DNA of 64,000 nucleotides, taken from NCBI GenBank assembly GCA_963575745.1, contig CAUYUJ010014601.1, forward strand, positions 183,501 to 247,500. Reading direction: 5' to 3'. A program made the translations under genes and the position numbers. A model generated the notes under the pieces. It was not told where the DNA came from, searched no databases, and worked only from the letters and a program-made list of their open reading frames with translations. Within the stretch, counting starts at the first letter, position 1. Every line of letters starts with the position of its first letter. Source of the DNA: Prorocentrum cordatum. Lineage: Eukaryota; Sar; Dinophyceae; Prorocentrales; Prorocentraceae. Of this stretch, positions 43,225 through 53,530 are shown in pieces.

Positions 43225-43555
43225 AATCGCACACTCATTCACTCGATCACTCACACACATCATCACTCACACTCACTCACCCACCCACTCCCTCACCCAC
43301 TCGCACACTCACACACATATACACACCCACCCACTCACGCACCCACTCAGACACCCAGACACACTCATCATCATCACTCACTTACGCACTCGCCCACGCA
43401 CTCACCCACCTACCCGCCCACTCACTCACTCACACTCTCATCACCATCACCACCACCATCATCATCATCATCACCACCATCGTCATCATCATCATTATCA
43501 CCATCGTCATCTTCCTTCACTCACTCACTCATTCGCTCACTCGCTCATCTCAGGC
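43225..43555. repeat. (CACT)n / (CAT)n low-complexity tract
   Basis: CACTCAC, CCACCCACT and CATCATCAC words throughout; Thr/His/Ser-rich frames are artefacts. Confidence 0.88.
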
Positions 43556-44640
43556 GGGAGCCTCGTCTGTGAGTGACTTGAGAAGAAGTCTCAAGCGGGA
43601 GCCCCTCCCTTTGGGTCCCGCAGCTTAGATGAGTAATCCGAGGCGGGTCATCGGCTTCCTGCATCTGTCGTCCTGTTTGGGTCCCTGAGGCCTGAATATG
43701 GAAGAAGTATCTGGCGGGAACCTCGTCTGTGAGTGAAACGCGAGGAAGTCTCAGGCGAGAGCCCCTGTTTTATAAGATCCCCAAATCATGTTCACAATCC
43801 GAGCAGGTCATCGGAAACCTGTAGCTGTCGTCACGTTTGAGTTCCCGAGGCTTGAATATGGGAGAAGTATCCTGCGGGAGCTTTGTCTGTGAGTGAATTG
43901 CGAGGAAGTCTCAGGCGGGAGCCTCCTCCTTATTGGTGCCCGCAGCTCATGTTATTAATCAGAGTGGGTCATCGGAAACCTGTAACTGTCTCGAGTGTTG
44001 GGCTCCAGGGGCCTGAAAATGGAGGAAATGTGAGGCGGGAGCTCCGTCGTTGAGTGAATCGCGAGGAAGTCTCAGGCGAGAGCCCCCTCTTTATGGGGCC
44101 CGCAGATCATGTTCATAATCCGAGCAGGTCATCGGAAACCTGTAACTGTCGTCGCTGTTGGGTTCCAGGGATTTGACTATGGAGGAAGTATCCGGCAGGA
44201 ACTTCGCGTATGAGTGAATTGCGAGGAAGTCTCAGGCGGGAGCCTCCTCCCTATGGCGCCCGCAGCTCATGTTATTAATCCGAGCGGGTCATCGGGAAAT
44301 TGTAATTGTCGTCACTTTTGGGTTCCTGAGGCTTGAACGTGGAAGAAGTATCAGGCGGGAGCCTCGTCTGTGAGTGAATTGCGAGGACTTCTCAGGCGGG
44401 AGCCCCCTCCCTACGGACCCCGCAGATTATGTTTTTAATCCGAGCAGGTCGTTGGGAACCTGTAGTTGCCGTGCCTTTTGGGTTCCTGAGGCTTCAATAT
44501 GGGGGAAGTATCAGGCGGGGGCTTCGTTTGTGAGTGATTTGCGAGGACGTTTCAGGCAGAAGCCCTCCCCCATATGAGGCCCGCAGCTCACGTGAGTAAT
44601 CCGAGCGGATCATCCCGGGGGACTACTGGAGCGTCTTGGC
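43552..44640. repeat. 160-bp tandem repeat, seven units
   Basis: The word GTCTGTGAGTGA (or a close variant) starts at 43,565, 43,725, 43,885, 44,046, 44,206, 44,366 and 44,526, a period of 160. Each unit also holds GCGAGGAAGTCTCAGGCGGG, a CCCGCAG block and GTCATCGG. Units are 80-90% alike by eye. There is no coding frame through the array. Confidence 0.92.
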
Positions 44641-44724
44641 TGCGGATCCAAAGCAGGGGTCCCGCGAGTGCCGCTGGCATCGACATCTGCGCGTGCCTCT
44701 GGCAGCGCTGGGTTTTGCGGGCGT

Positions 44725-45030
44725 CGCATTAAGCGAGGCGAGAACCTTTGGCCTCGTCAGGTATGGCCGCGTACGACTCCTGTATGATCCAGCCAGCACC
44801 GGCGAGAGCCTCTGGCCTCGTCAGCTGCGCGAGCCTCTGGCCGCACAGTTGGTTATCATTCAGTCGACGAGAGCCCCTGGCTTCGTCAGCTGTGCGAGCC
44901 TCTGGCCGCACAGTTGGTTATGACCCAGTCGACGGCGAGAGCTCCTGGCCTCGCCAACTGCTTGAGCCTCTGGCAACGCGGGTTTTTTTTTTGAAAATAG
45001 ATATGTACGACGAGAGCCTCTGGCAGGAAG
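44725..45030. repeat. GAGAGCCTCTGGCCTCGTCAG repeat block
   Basis: CGAGAGC(C/T)(C/T)CTGGC repeats about seven times with 20-70-base spacing, paired with GCCGCACAGTTGGTTAT. It interrupts the 160-bp array. Confidence 0.75.
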
Positions 45031-45034
45031 TAGC

Positions 45035-45412
45035 AGGCGGGAGCCTCGTCTGTGAGTGAACTGAGAGGAAGTCTCAGGCGGGAGCCCCCTCCCTATAGGG
45101 CCCGCAGCTCATATGAGTAACCTGCGGCGGGCCATCGGCCTCCTGCAACTGTCGTCATTCTGGGCTCCTGAGGCCTGAATATGGAGGAAGTATCCGCGTG
45201 AGCCTCGTTTGTGAGTGACTTGCGAGGAAGTCTAAGGCGGGAGCCCCCCTCCCTATGGGACCCGCAGTTTATATGAGTAATCCTAGGCGGGGCATCGGTT
45301 TCCTGCGTCTATCGTCATTTTTGGGCCCCTGAGGCCTGAATATGGAGGAAGTTTCCGGCGGGAACTTCGTCTGTGACTGAAACGCGAGGACGTCTCAGGC
45401 GGGAGCCCGTTC
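45035..45412. repeat. 160-bp tandem repeat, three further units
   Basis: The same unit as 43.55-44.64 kb, with starts at 45,048, 45,207 and 45,369. Confidence 0.9.
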
Positions 45413-45504
45413 ACCGGGTCGTCCTCCGGCGCGCGCTTCCTCTGGGTCGTCCTCTGGCGCGTAGCCGCTGGGACGCACGTGGCGCGTTTGTTATGGGTCG
45501 TGTT

Positions 45505-45938
45505 CCGCACGAGAAGGACGAGGAGGAGGAGGAGGAGGAGGAAGCGGAGGAGGAGGAAGGAGGGTGCAGGACGAGAAAGAGAAGGAGGAAGAGTAGGAGG
45601 CAGAGGGGGGTAAGGACGACGAGGAGGAGGAGGAGGAGGAGGAGGAGGAGGAGGAGGAGGAGGAGGAGGAGGAGTGTCCTAGGAGGCCACAGGAGGTCCT
45701 GGGAGGTCCAGAAGGCTCAAGGAGGCCCCACGAGGCCCCAGGAGGCTTCAAGAGGAGGCAGGAGGCGCAAGGAGGAGGCAGGAGGAGGAGGAGGAGGAGG
45801 AGGAAGAGGAGGAGGAGGAAAAGGAGGCAATAGGAGGAGGAAAGGGGGGAGGAGGAGGAGGGGGAGGAAGATGGAGACGAGGAGGAGGCGGAGGAGGGAG
45901 AAGAGGAGGAGGAGGAGGAGGAGAGGGAGAGGGAACGC

Positions 45939-45995
<57 letters not shown>

Positions 45996-46220
45996 GGAGG
46001 AGGAGGAGGAGGAGGAGGAGGAGGAGGAGGAGGAGGAGGAGGAGGAGGCAGCAGGCAGGAACAACATGGGGAATGGGAGGAGGAGGAGGCATAAAGAGGA
46101 GGAGGCGGCATAAAGAGGAGGAGGAAGAGGAAGAGGAGGAGACAAGAGGAGGAGGAGGCAGGGGGTGAGGCAGGAGTTGCAGCAGGCAGGAGGAGAAGGA
46201 GGAGGCAGGATGAGGTAGGC
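45505..46220. repeat. (GAG)n with (GAT)n core, ~700 bp
   Basis: Purine tracts of GAG/AGG with a pure (GAT)n block at 45,940-45,993 and an AGGAGGCCCCAGGAGG patch at 45,680-45,770. Confidence 0.93.
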
Positions 46221-46345
46221 GGAGGGGGCATGAGGATATCCCCCGGCAAGCTAAACAGATTCTCATGTGGGGTCCTGACGTGGGAATCATTTATTTTTCG
46301 TCAAAAATCCGCCTGTAGGGGGACATGCCCGACATAAGCCTTGAA

Positions 46346-47417
46346 CTTGGTCGCACGCACCCCCATTGCTTAAAATACACGGCCCACGAATCCTGAATCA
46401 GAAAATGCCGCAGGTGCCTTGAATTGCATTGGTCCTTGATGCATTCGACTGGGCATTTTCGGGCGCATGCGAAGCTCACCACAGTTGCCCAGATACCAGA
46501 CAAGCGACACATGGCCAATCGGAGCGAGCACGGGCTTGTATTTGTTCAAATTCGTAAGCTACAAAGGGCAGCTGGATGTTGTGAGTTCCGTGTCAAAAAA
46601 TATTCGTGCCCTGATGGCGTTGTCCTCATGTGTTTACGCTCGCCAGTCGCACGCCTATGGTTCAGAGACAAGGAGCATGTGCATAGCATGTCGGATTTGC
46701 TGGCACGTTGGCCTTCTCATTGGAAAATGTTTTCGCAGCTAGTGCTCGTCTTTGGTGTAGAGCCTGCTTCGAGTAATGGCGTTTCGGGCTGAGGGCGAGT
46801 GCCGTTTCGAAGGTGTAGATAATGTGGCCATTCAGTCGTGACGTCGCTGGACATCACATGATCCTATCCCACAGCTACCGAATGATGATTGCAAGCAACG
46901 CCTGAGAACATGAAGATGCCGGCCAGATCACTAGGTTTGAGTTGTATTAGATTTGAGGGGGATCTGGGTATCTGTTCTTTGGGCTTCTGCGGCCGTAATA
47001 GTTTATGTGGTTTAATTCTCCAGGTCGGAAGGATTGAAGGCATTGGACCCATGTCAGTTGGGTCTTGTCTGCGCGTAGCATTCGGGCACCACCCCGAAGA
47101 TTCGTTTGGCTTGACAGCCGTCGAAGGCTTACTCGTACCATGATTGTTTTCCCCTGGCGATTTTCAATATGAGTATCGCTCTTGGTCGTTAGAACGGGCT
47201 TGAAAGGATGGACCCCTATTTGTGGCTTCCATGCTGTGCACAAGTGTTACACTTGACTGCTTCGTATACAAGCTGTGCATGCGTGCACGCACGGTGCGCT
47301 TTTGTCTTGCGCATGTGCGCGTGAGCCGGATTCTGAATCCGAGTGAGGTGTTCATGTGTGTGTTTTTGCGCGTTCACGTTGCATGTTGTTTCCGCTAGTA
47401 CATATGATTATATATAC
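46346..47417. other. Spacer without recognisable genes
   Basis: Lower-GC DNA. A frame of 122 residues at 46,424-46,792 (+) has no recognisable motif and I do not call it. No repeats were seen. Confidence 0.35.
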
Positions 47418-47501
47418 ATGGCCGTATACACGCATGTGCATGTTCATACGAGGGGGGGGGGCGCCGATCGCCGTCCTGCTATACGTAGCCTCTTGAGGTT
47501 C
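47418..47501. repeat. 84-bp direct repeat, left copy
   Basis: ATGGCCGTATACACGCATGT through GCCGATCGCCGTCCTG to TAGCCTCTTGAGGTTC. The partner at 52,310-52,395 differs at only a few positions. The pair brackets the decayed retroelement. Confidence 0.85.
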
Positions 47502-48057
47502 AGAGGTTGACGGGGATTCGGGCGGCCCCCGCGCCGTCAGCAGAGCCCCGCCTGCCCCCGCGCCCAGGGCGCATTCGGGCGCCCTGCGAGGGCAGCGCGC
47601 ACGCGAGGTCGGGCGACACCAGGCGAGCCCGACCTGTATCGCGCCGCGGGAGGGGAGGCCGCCGAGGGCGCCTCCCTCTCCCCCCTGCGGCGGCGGCGCG
47701 CGCGGCGGGGGGAGTGACGGAGGCGACGCTGGCGGCGAGCCGTTGGCTCCCGCCCTCGCCGCGACGGCGGAGGCGACCCGAGGCCGAGGTCGGGCGCGAC
47801 GGGGGCGGCGACGAGGACCTAGCCCACGTCCCCACCCTGGGCGCACAGGCCCGCTGCACCCACGGCCAGGGCGAGGCCCGTGGTCAAGCGGCCCCTGGCA
47901 GATGCGCTTTCGGAACGCGCCGCGAAGGTCGCTCGCTGGGGGCCGAGGCTGCTAGCAGCACCTCCGCCGACCGAGGGGGGCGCGCGCGGCCCGCCCGCTC
48001 GGGGGCCGACCGAGGGCGCGGCGGCCGCGGCGGACGCCCCCCGCGCGGCACAGGACC

Positions 48058-51000
48058 ATGAGCGCCCTCGCGCGGCTGCTGGACGGGCGCCAGGGCAACG
48101 GCGAGGAGCTGGGCTTGGAGGGCGCCACGGGCACGGGCGGATCTCTGACCCCGCGCGGGTTGGTGCCCAGGCAGGCCCAGTGCCGCAAGGTGGCCCCCGC
48201 GCCACCGAGGCGAGCTTGGCCCAGACGGCGCGCCTCTACGGCGCGCAGGTGCGGGGGGGGGGGCGCCATCGACCCGCGGGGCGCGTTCGTGCTGCGGCGG
48301 TTTCCCACGGCGCACCTTCCACAGCACCCCGCGCGGGAGATCGGCGGGCCCGCGCGCCGCGAGCTGCGGGCGCTCGCCGAGGCGCTCGGCCTCCTGGCGC
48401 AGGGGGCGGCGGGGGTCGCGGACCTGCTCGCGCGGCGGAACAAGGCGCTCCGAGTCGCGCCCCCCGACGGGAACTGGTCGGGAGCGAAGCGCCTGGAGCT
48501 CATCCCCCCGCGCGGCGAGCCCACCGCGCTGCGGAGCGAGGAGGAGGAGCTGATCGGGGGCCCCCAGGCGGGCAAGCTCAGGTTGGGCGAGCTCGCCGCC
48601 AAGCCGCGCAGACCAGGCCGCCCCGCCGCCACGGCCTCCGGCGGCGCCGGGGGACGAGCTGGCCGAGGCGACGGGCTCGAGGGCCCCCCGCGCCGCAGAG
48701 GAGAGCCGGGGGGCTGCGCGGGCGCGCGGGCCGCCGCCCCCGCGGCGAGGGCGAGTCGGGCACGGGGAGCCAGGCACGCCTTGCGAGCGTCTTCGCCGAG
48801 CTGAAGTGGAAGGGCCCCCCTGCCCAGGCGGCGGCGCGCGGCCCCTGGACGGAGAAGCGCTGAGCGTCGCCCCGCCCGAGGCGCCGTTGCCGGGCGCGGC
48901 CCAGACTTCCCCTGTCTGCGGCGGAAGCGGCAAAGGTGTAGCAGCACCGAGCGCCGCCAGCGGGGGGCGGCATCATGGCGCGGGGGCGGGCGACGCGCTG
49001 CCGCCGCTGGAGCTAGGCGCTGCCCTGGCCGAGACGGCCGAGCCAGGGGGTTGCGCGGTCGGGGCTGAGGTGGCGCTGCTTGGGCCGCTGCCGCTGGTCG
49101 AGATGAGGGAGAGCACGACCACGCGGCGCAGGAGATCGCCCGCCGAGCGTGGCCGGCCCACGCGGCGAGTCGCCCTGGCCGGCAAGCTCGCGAGGTTCGC
49201 GCAGCCGCATCTTGGCCCCCAGGGTCGCCTCGCAGGGCAGGCGCTCCCATTCGAGAGGAGTGGTGCGAAGGCCCGAGTTCGGGCCCTGCCGCCGCTGCCT
49301 CTCCCGCCCCTCGAAGAGGTTGCGAGGCGGACCCGGACTGCCAGGAGCTGGCGGTGTCGGCTCGCACCCGCGGCCAGGGCGGCCGCGGCTGAGGCGTGGG
49401 CCTACATTGGCGCGGTGGGCCCCAACCACATGTGCTGCGGGGTCGCTCGAGAATCGTTCCGACTCGGGGCGACGCCGAGGCGGGCGCAGGAGACGGCCGC
49501 GCGGCGCGTCCGCTCACGGGCTGCGGAGTTGGCCCAGCAGCATCTCGCAACCGTGGCCATCGCCTCTCGGGCCGACGCGGTCGCGTCCTCGTCGGTGGGC
49601 TGCAGGGGGAAGCCGAGGACGCGCGCCCCCCCTGCCTCCTCGCGGGACTGGCCCCTGGCCTGTTGCAGAGGGAGCACGCGGCGACCTTGCGCGCGATCGG
49701 CCTCGTCGACGACGAGGTGGCGCGCGGGCTGGCCGACCCCGCGCTGGCGCCCATGGCCCAGGCAGGCCTGCCCGACCCTCTCCTGAAGACGCGGGCCAGC
49801 GACGGCTCGCAGCTCGCGCGGGAGGCCCTGGCGCTGCACCACGCGGACCTCGGGATCGTCACCGTGCCTCGCGCCGAAGAGAGGGCCCGCGCCCACGGCG
49901 AGGCTCTGCTGAACGGGCTCGCTGGCGAGAGGAGGGGCACGCCTAGGCCTAGGGCCAGCCGCGTCGCGAGGCCCACCCTGGACATGGTGCCTGGCAGCGC
50001 GCCCATCGAGCCCCTCGCGGGGGTGGCGGGCGAGCTTGCTGGATACACGAGCTGGGCGTCGCTGTGCACCCCCGAGGGGGAGCTGCTCCTGTGGTCAGGC
50101 GGCGACAAGATGGGAGCCTTCTTCGCGTGGGGGGCCTTCTTCGCGTGGGGTGTCCCCCGTGGATGGTACCACCACGTGGCGACGAGGCGCCCGCTGGCGG
50201 GCTCGTTCTTCGAGCGGAAGGAGCCTGCGGTGCACCGCGCGGCGGCGGTGACCGCGATGGGCAGGTCACTGGCGGTCGCAGTGCCCCAGCCCATCCACAG
50301 GCGGCCGCGCCGCCTGCCGCCGACGCCAGGCGCAAGGCTGCCCCCGCAGGCGGCGCGGGGCATGGGCGCGCGGCGGCCCGTCGCCGCCGCTGCAGAGGAA
50401 AGAAGCTCGGCGTGGTGGCAGGTCCGCACCGACGACTTCGACGCGCCCGAGATCGTGGAGGACGTGCGCGCCAGGCGCCTGCTGGGCTCGCTGGCGGAGA
50501 TTAGGCGAGAGCGCGAGCCAGCTATGACAGGGCTGGCGTCGCCTGCTCGGCGGAGGAAGCTTACTGCAGGCAGCTTGTGGTCGAGCGCATGGGGGCCGAC
50601 GTCGACGGCGAGTCGAGCCGCCTGGGCGCGCCCCTGGCCAAGTCGCGCGTGGCGATCGCGCGGTGCCTGACCCCCTCAGGCTCGAGGCCACGCCATGGCG
50701 GTTCGCAGTGGCGGTACTCGAGTGCTCCGCTAGGCCCCATCGAGTCCCAGGGGCCCCTCTTCAGCGTGCTCGACGAGGTGCGGAGGCTGAGTTCGCAGCG
50801 CGGCAACGGGAGGCTCTCGGCGGCGATGCCCGAGGAGCTCCTGGCCGCCATGCTGGTGAGGCCGACGGCCGCGACCTCGCTGCGAGGCGAGATCGAGGGC
50901 CCGGCCATGGTCTCGGACGCGCCCGAGTTCGGCGGTGACGGGCGCGCGTCGGTGGACCTCAGGGCCCAGGCGGAGGCCAGCCTCAGCGGCGCCCCGACGC

Positions 51001-51128
51001 TGGGTGAGCAGATGCACCTGGGGGGTCGCTTGCTGCAGCTGCTCGCAGAGCTCGCAGGGTGGTGGAGCGGCTCGGGCCCCAGTGCCTGTTCAGGTGTCAC
51101 AGCTGCCGACGGCGGGCCAAAAGATTGA
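48058..51128 (+). pseudogene. Decayed retroelement: gag-like module plus RT
   Basis: The order of motifs follows one polyprotein but in shifting frames. A gag-like module (RRELRALAEALGLL ... GNWSGAKRLELIPP, about 48,355-48,515) resembles a module I recall as common in dinoflagellate retroelements. Then AWAYIGAVGPNHMCCG (about 49,397), an RT palm start EGELLLWSGGDKMGAFFAWG (about 50,074), VPRGW, motif C TDDFDAPE with the DD pair at 50,431-50,436, a thumb-like VERMGADVDG (50,580), and SDAPEFGGDG (50,913). Frames change between 48.8 and 49.4 kb and again near 50,515, and an 18-bp tandem duplication (from 50,116) repeats AFFAWG. Recognition is from memory of the family pattern. Confidence 0.55.
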
Positions 51129-51384
51129 GCTCACCTTGGCCCGCAGGCGTTGGACCAGCAGCCTCGCAGCCCGTGCATGTGTCAAGGACGCGCCGGCCGA
51201 CTGCGAGCGGGTCCAGCGGTGGCGCGCAAAAACTTTCGTCCGACAGGGGTTCCCGTCCCTGCGGTTTTTCTCCTAGCTGCCCTAGTGCAGTATCACCTCC
51301 TTTCTGGTGTTACAGCTCTCGCATTGTTTTCCAGTGCCTCCTTCTCACCCGCCCCGCCTCTCAAGGTCCTCTTCCTGATGCGCC

Positions 51385-51795
51385 CCATGGGCAAGCCAGC
51401 GTTGGCCTGTGGAGTGCCACAGCGTCCCTGTGGGGGTCCTGGGCCGCCGCGTGACGATTCGGCGGCCCCTCGCTCTCGGCTTGGCGCAGCTGCTTGGGGG
51501 TCGGCCCAGGGGCACTGTGGTCGCAGGTGTTGGCGGAGTCCTGAACGGGGTGCAGGTTGTAGGCGAAGAGGCGGTGGCCTTCCCCCCCTTTTTCCCGCGT
51601 GTCTGGCCTCAGGGGTCAGCTTCCTGTCTCGCCCATGGGCAAGCTAACGTTGGCCTGTGGTTCGCCACGTCGTTCCTGGGGGTCCTGGTCCGTCGCGGGC
51701 CGTTCGGGCGGCCCCCCCGCTCTTGGCGAGGCGCAGCTGTGGGGGGGTCGCGCCAGGGACGTCGTGGTCACAGGTGTTGGTGGTGCCCTGAAAAG
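51385..51795. repeat. Two copies of a ~160-bp segment, 248 bp apart
   Basis: CCATGGGCAAGC(C/T) ... GTTGGCCTGTGG at 51,385 and 51,633, followed in both by GGGGGTCCTGG, CGGCCCC and ACAGGTGTTGG-type blocks to CCTGAA. Probably non-coding sequence of the adjacent retroelement. Confidence 0.7.
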
Positions 51796-52081
51796 GTTCA
51801 GGTTGCAGCGAGAGATTGAGACCGTCTTCTCACCCGCCCCAGCTCTCAGAGTCCTCTCGCAGGCGAGAGGCGGCGGTCTTTTCCCGACCCACCCTCTGAC
51901 CCACGTCCCGATCGCCCTGAGCGAGGGCGCAGGTGACAGGGTGAGGCCGAACGGTCGGCGGGAGAGGGTTTCACAACTGCGATGGATCCGGCCTCACAGC
52001 CAGGAAGGTGTAGTGTGGAACTACGGGGGGGGGTTGCTTAAGAGCGGCCCGTTGGGTCAATGAGTGGGAAATTGGGCTACA

Positions 52082-52680
52082 CTCGGCGTCCCCTCCAGCG
52101 TTTCAGGAGAGAGCGGCTTGCGGTCAAGGATCGCCCTGGGGGCCCACCGACGTGGTCGGCTGGGGGCCCCCCGATTCGGACCGAATGCTTTCGGACGAGG
52201 CGCAGCGTCCTTGGGGCCGCGGTGCCTGTCCTCGGAAACGTCACTGGGGGTTTAGAGGGGCGCCTGAGCGTAGTGACCACTGGCGAGGGAGCGCCTGCCC
52301 AAAAAGCGTATGGCCGTATACACGCATGTGTATGTTCATACGAGGGGGGTGGGTGCGCCGATCGCCGTCCTGTTACACGTAGCCTCTTCAGGTTCCCTCC
52401 CACTAGCCACCCTGTGTAGCTTGTTCTTGTGTTACCCCACTGTGGTGCCTGAGCTCGGCGTCCCTCCCATCGTTTCGGGAGATGGCGGCTTGCGGTCAGG
52501 GGCCGCCCTTGGAACCCACCGACGTGGTCGGCTGGGGGTTCCCTGATTCGGGCCGAATGCTGTCGGACGAGGCGCAGCGTCCCTGGGGCCGCGGCGCCTG
52601 TCCTCGGAAACATTACTGGGGGTTTAGAGGAGCGTCTGAGCGTAGTGACCATTGGCAAGGGAGTGCCTGCCCAAAAAGCG
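52082..52680. repeat. Two copies of a ~227-bp unit, 372 bp apart
   Basis: CTCGGCGTCCC at 52,082 and 52,454; both copies share CCCACCGACGTGGTCGGCTG, GGACGAGGCGCAGCGTCC, GGGGGTTTAGAGG and end CTGCCCAAAAAGCG (52,308 and 52,680). The right copy of the 84-bp repeat lies between them. Confidence 0.88.
52310..52395. repeat. 84-bp direct repeat, right copy
   Basis: Partner of 47,418-47,501 in the same orientation, with a two-base insertion in the G-run and a few substitutions. Confidence 0.85.
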
Positions 52681-52689
52681 TGCGTGTGT

Positions 52690-53112
52690 ATATATAAGTA
52701 TAATATAATATAATATAACATAATATAATATAATACAAGACAATACAATATAGTATGGTATAATATAATATAATATAATATAATATAATATAATATAATA
52801 TACTATAATATACTATAATATAATATAATATAATATAATATAATATAATATAATATAATATGATATAATATCATATCATATCATATCCTGCAATATAATA
52901 TAATATAATTATAATATAATATAATATATATATAATAATAATATAATATAAATAATAATATAATATATATAATATTATATAATATAATATAATATAATAT
53001 GATATGATATAATATAATATAATATAATATAATAAATTCTAATATAATATAATATAATATAATATAACAGAATATAACATAATATAATATAATATAATAT
53101 AATATAATATGT
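52690..53112. repeat. (TAATA)n pentanucleotide tract, ~420 bp
   Basis: AATAT/TAATA pentamers with rare C or G. Downstream it joins a (GT)n patch (53,110-53,125). Confidence 0.97.
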
Positions 53113-53125
53113 ATGTGTGTGTGTT

Positions 53126-53530
53126 TGGTTGTTGTTAGTCCTGCTTGCGTGTGTGAATGGTTGCGCGTTCAATATTTGCCACTGCACCGCAACCCGCCAA
53201 CGCCTATTTGAAAATCACGTCGTGTGGGTATTGTTGAAAGGGTCGCGGTTCATCAGGAGATCGTGCCATAGAGGTTCTAGGCCAATGCCGCTCACAGCTT
53301 TTAGGGGGCGTACGGCTTCCAGACTGCAGGAAGAAAATTGTTTTCAAGTGCAATCATTGTCTCGTTTGTGCCGTGCCTCCCCGGCCTCATCCCAATGTCG
53401 TTTGATTGAGTGTTCGGTGTCACGCGGCATCCGCGTTTTGGCGCTAGCTGTGGAAGCATGCTGCTCGCACCTATACTCCCCCTCTATAGAAACATGGGAT
53501 CCAGGTTGCATAGTCATTCATTGATATCGA
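53126..53530. other. Spacer without recognisable genes
   Basis: A frame of 135 residues (+) spans it but has no motif. Lower GC than its right neighbour. Confidence 0.3.

Larger units (their letters stand above)
42989..46337. mobile_element. 3.35-kb family A composite element, perfect TSD
   Basis: The left end TTAAGTCGGGCACGTCCC with CACAGGAGGAATATACA and the right end AAAATCCGCCTGTAGG with ATGCCCGACATAA are the two family A termini. GCCTTGAA is present exactly at 42,981-42,988 and 46,338-46,345 as an 8-bp target duplication. The interior is not transposase but (TA)n, (CACT)n, ten 160-bp tandem units, a GAGAGCCTCTGGC block array and a long (GAG)n/(GAT)n tract. It is a non-autonomous element far larger than its 150-165-bp relatives. 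Confidence 0.85.

Noticed and set aside
46424-46792. 122-residue frame as a gene
   Set aside because: No recognisable motif, unremarkable composition, no supporting context.
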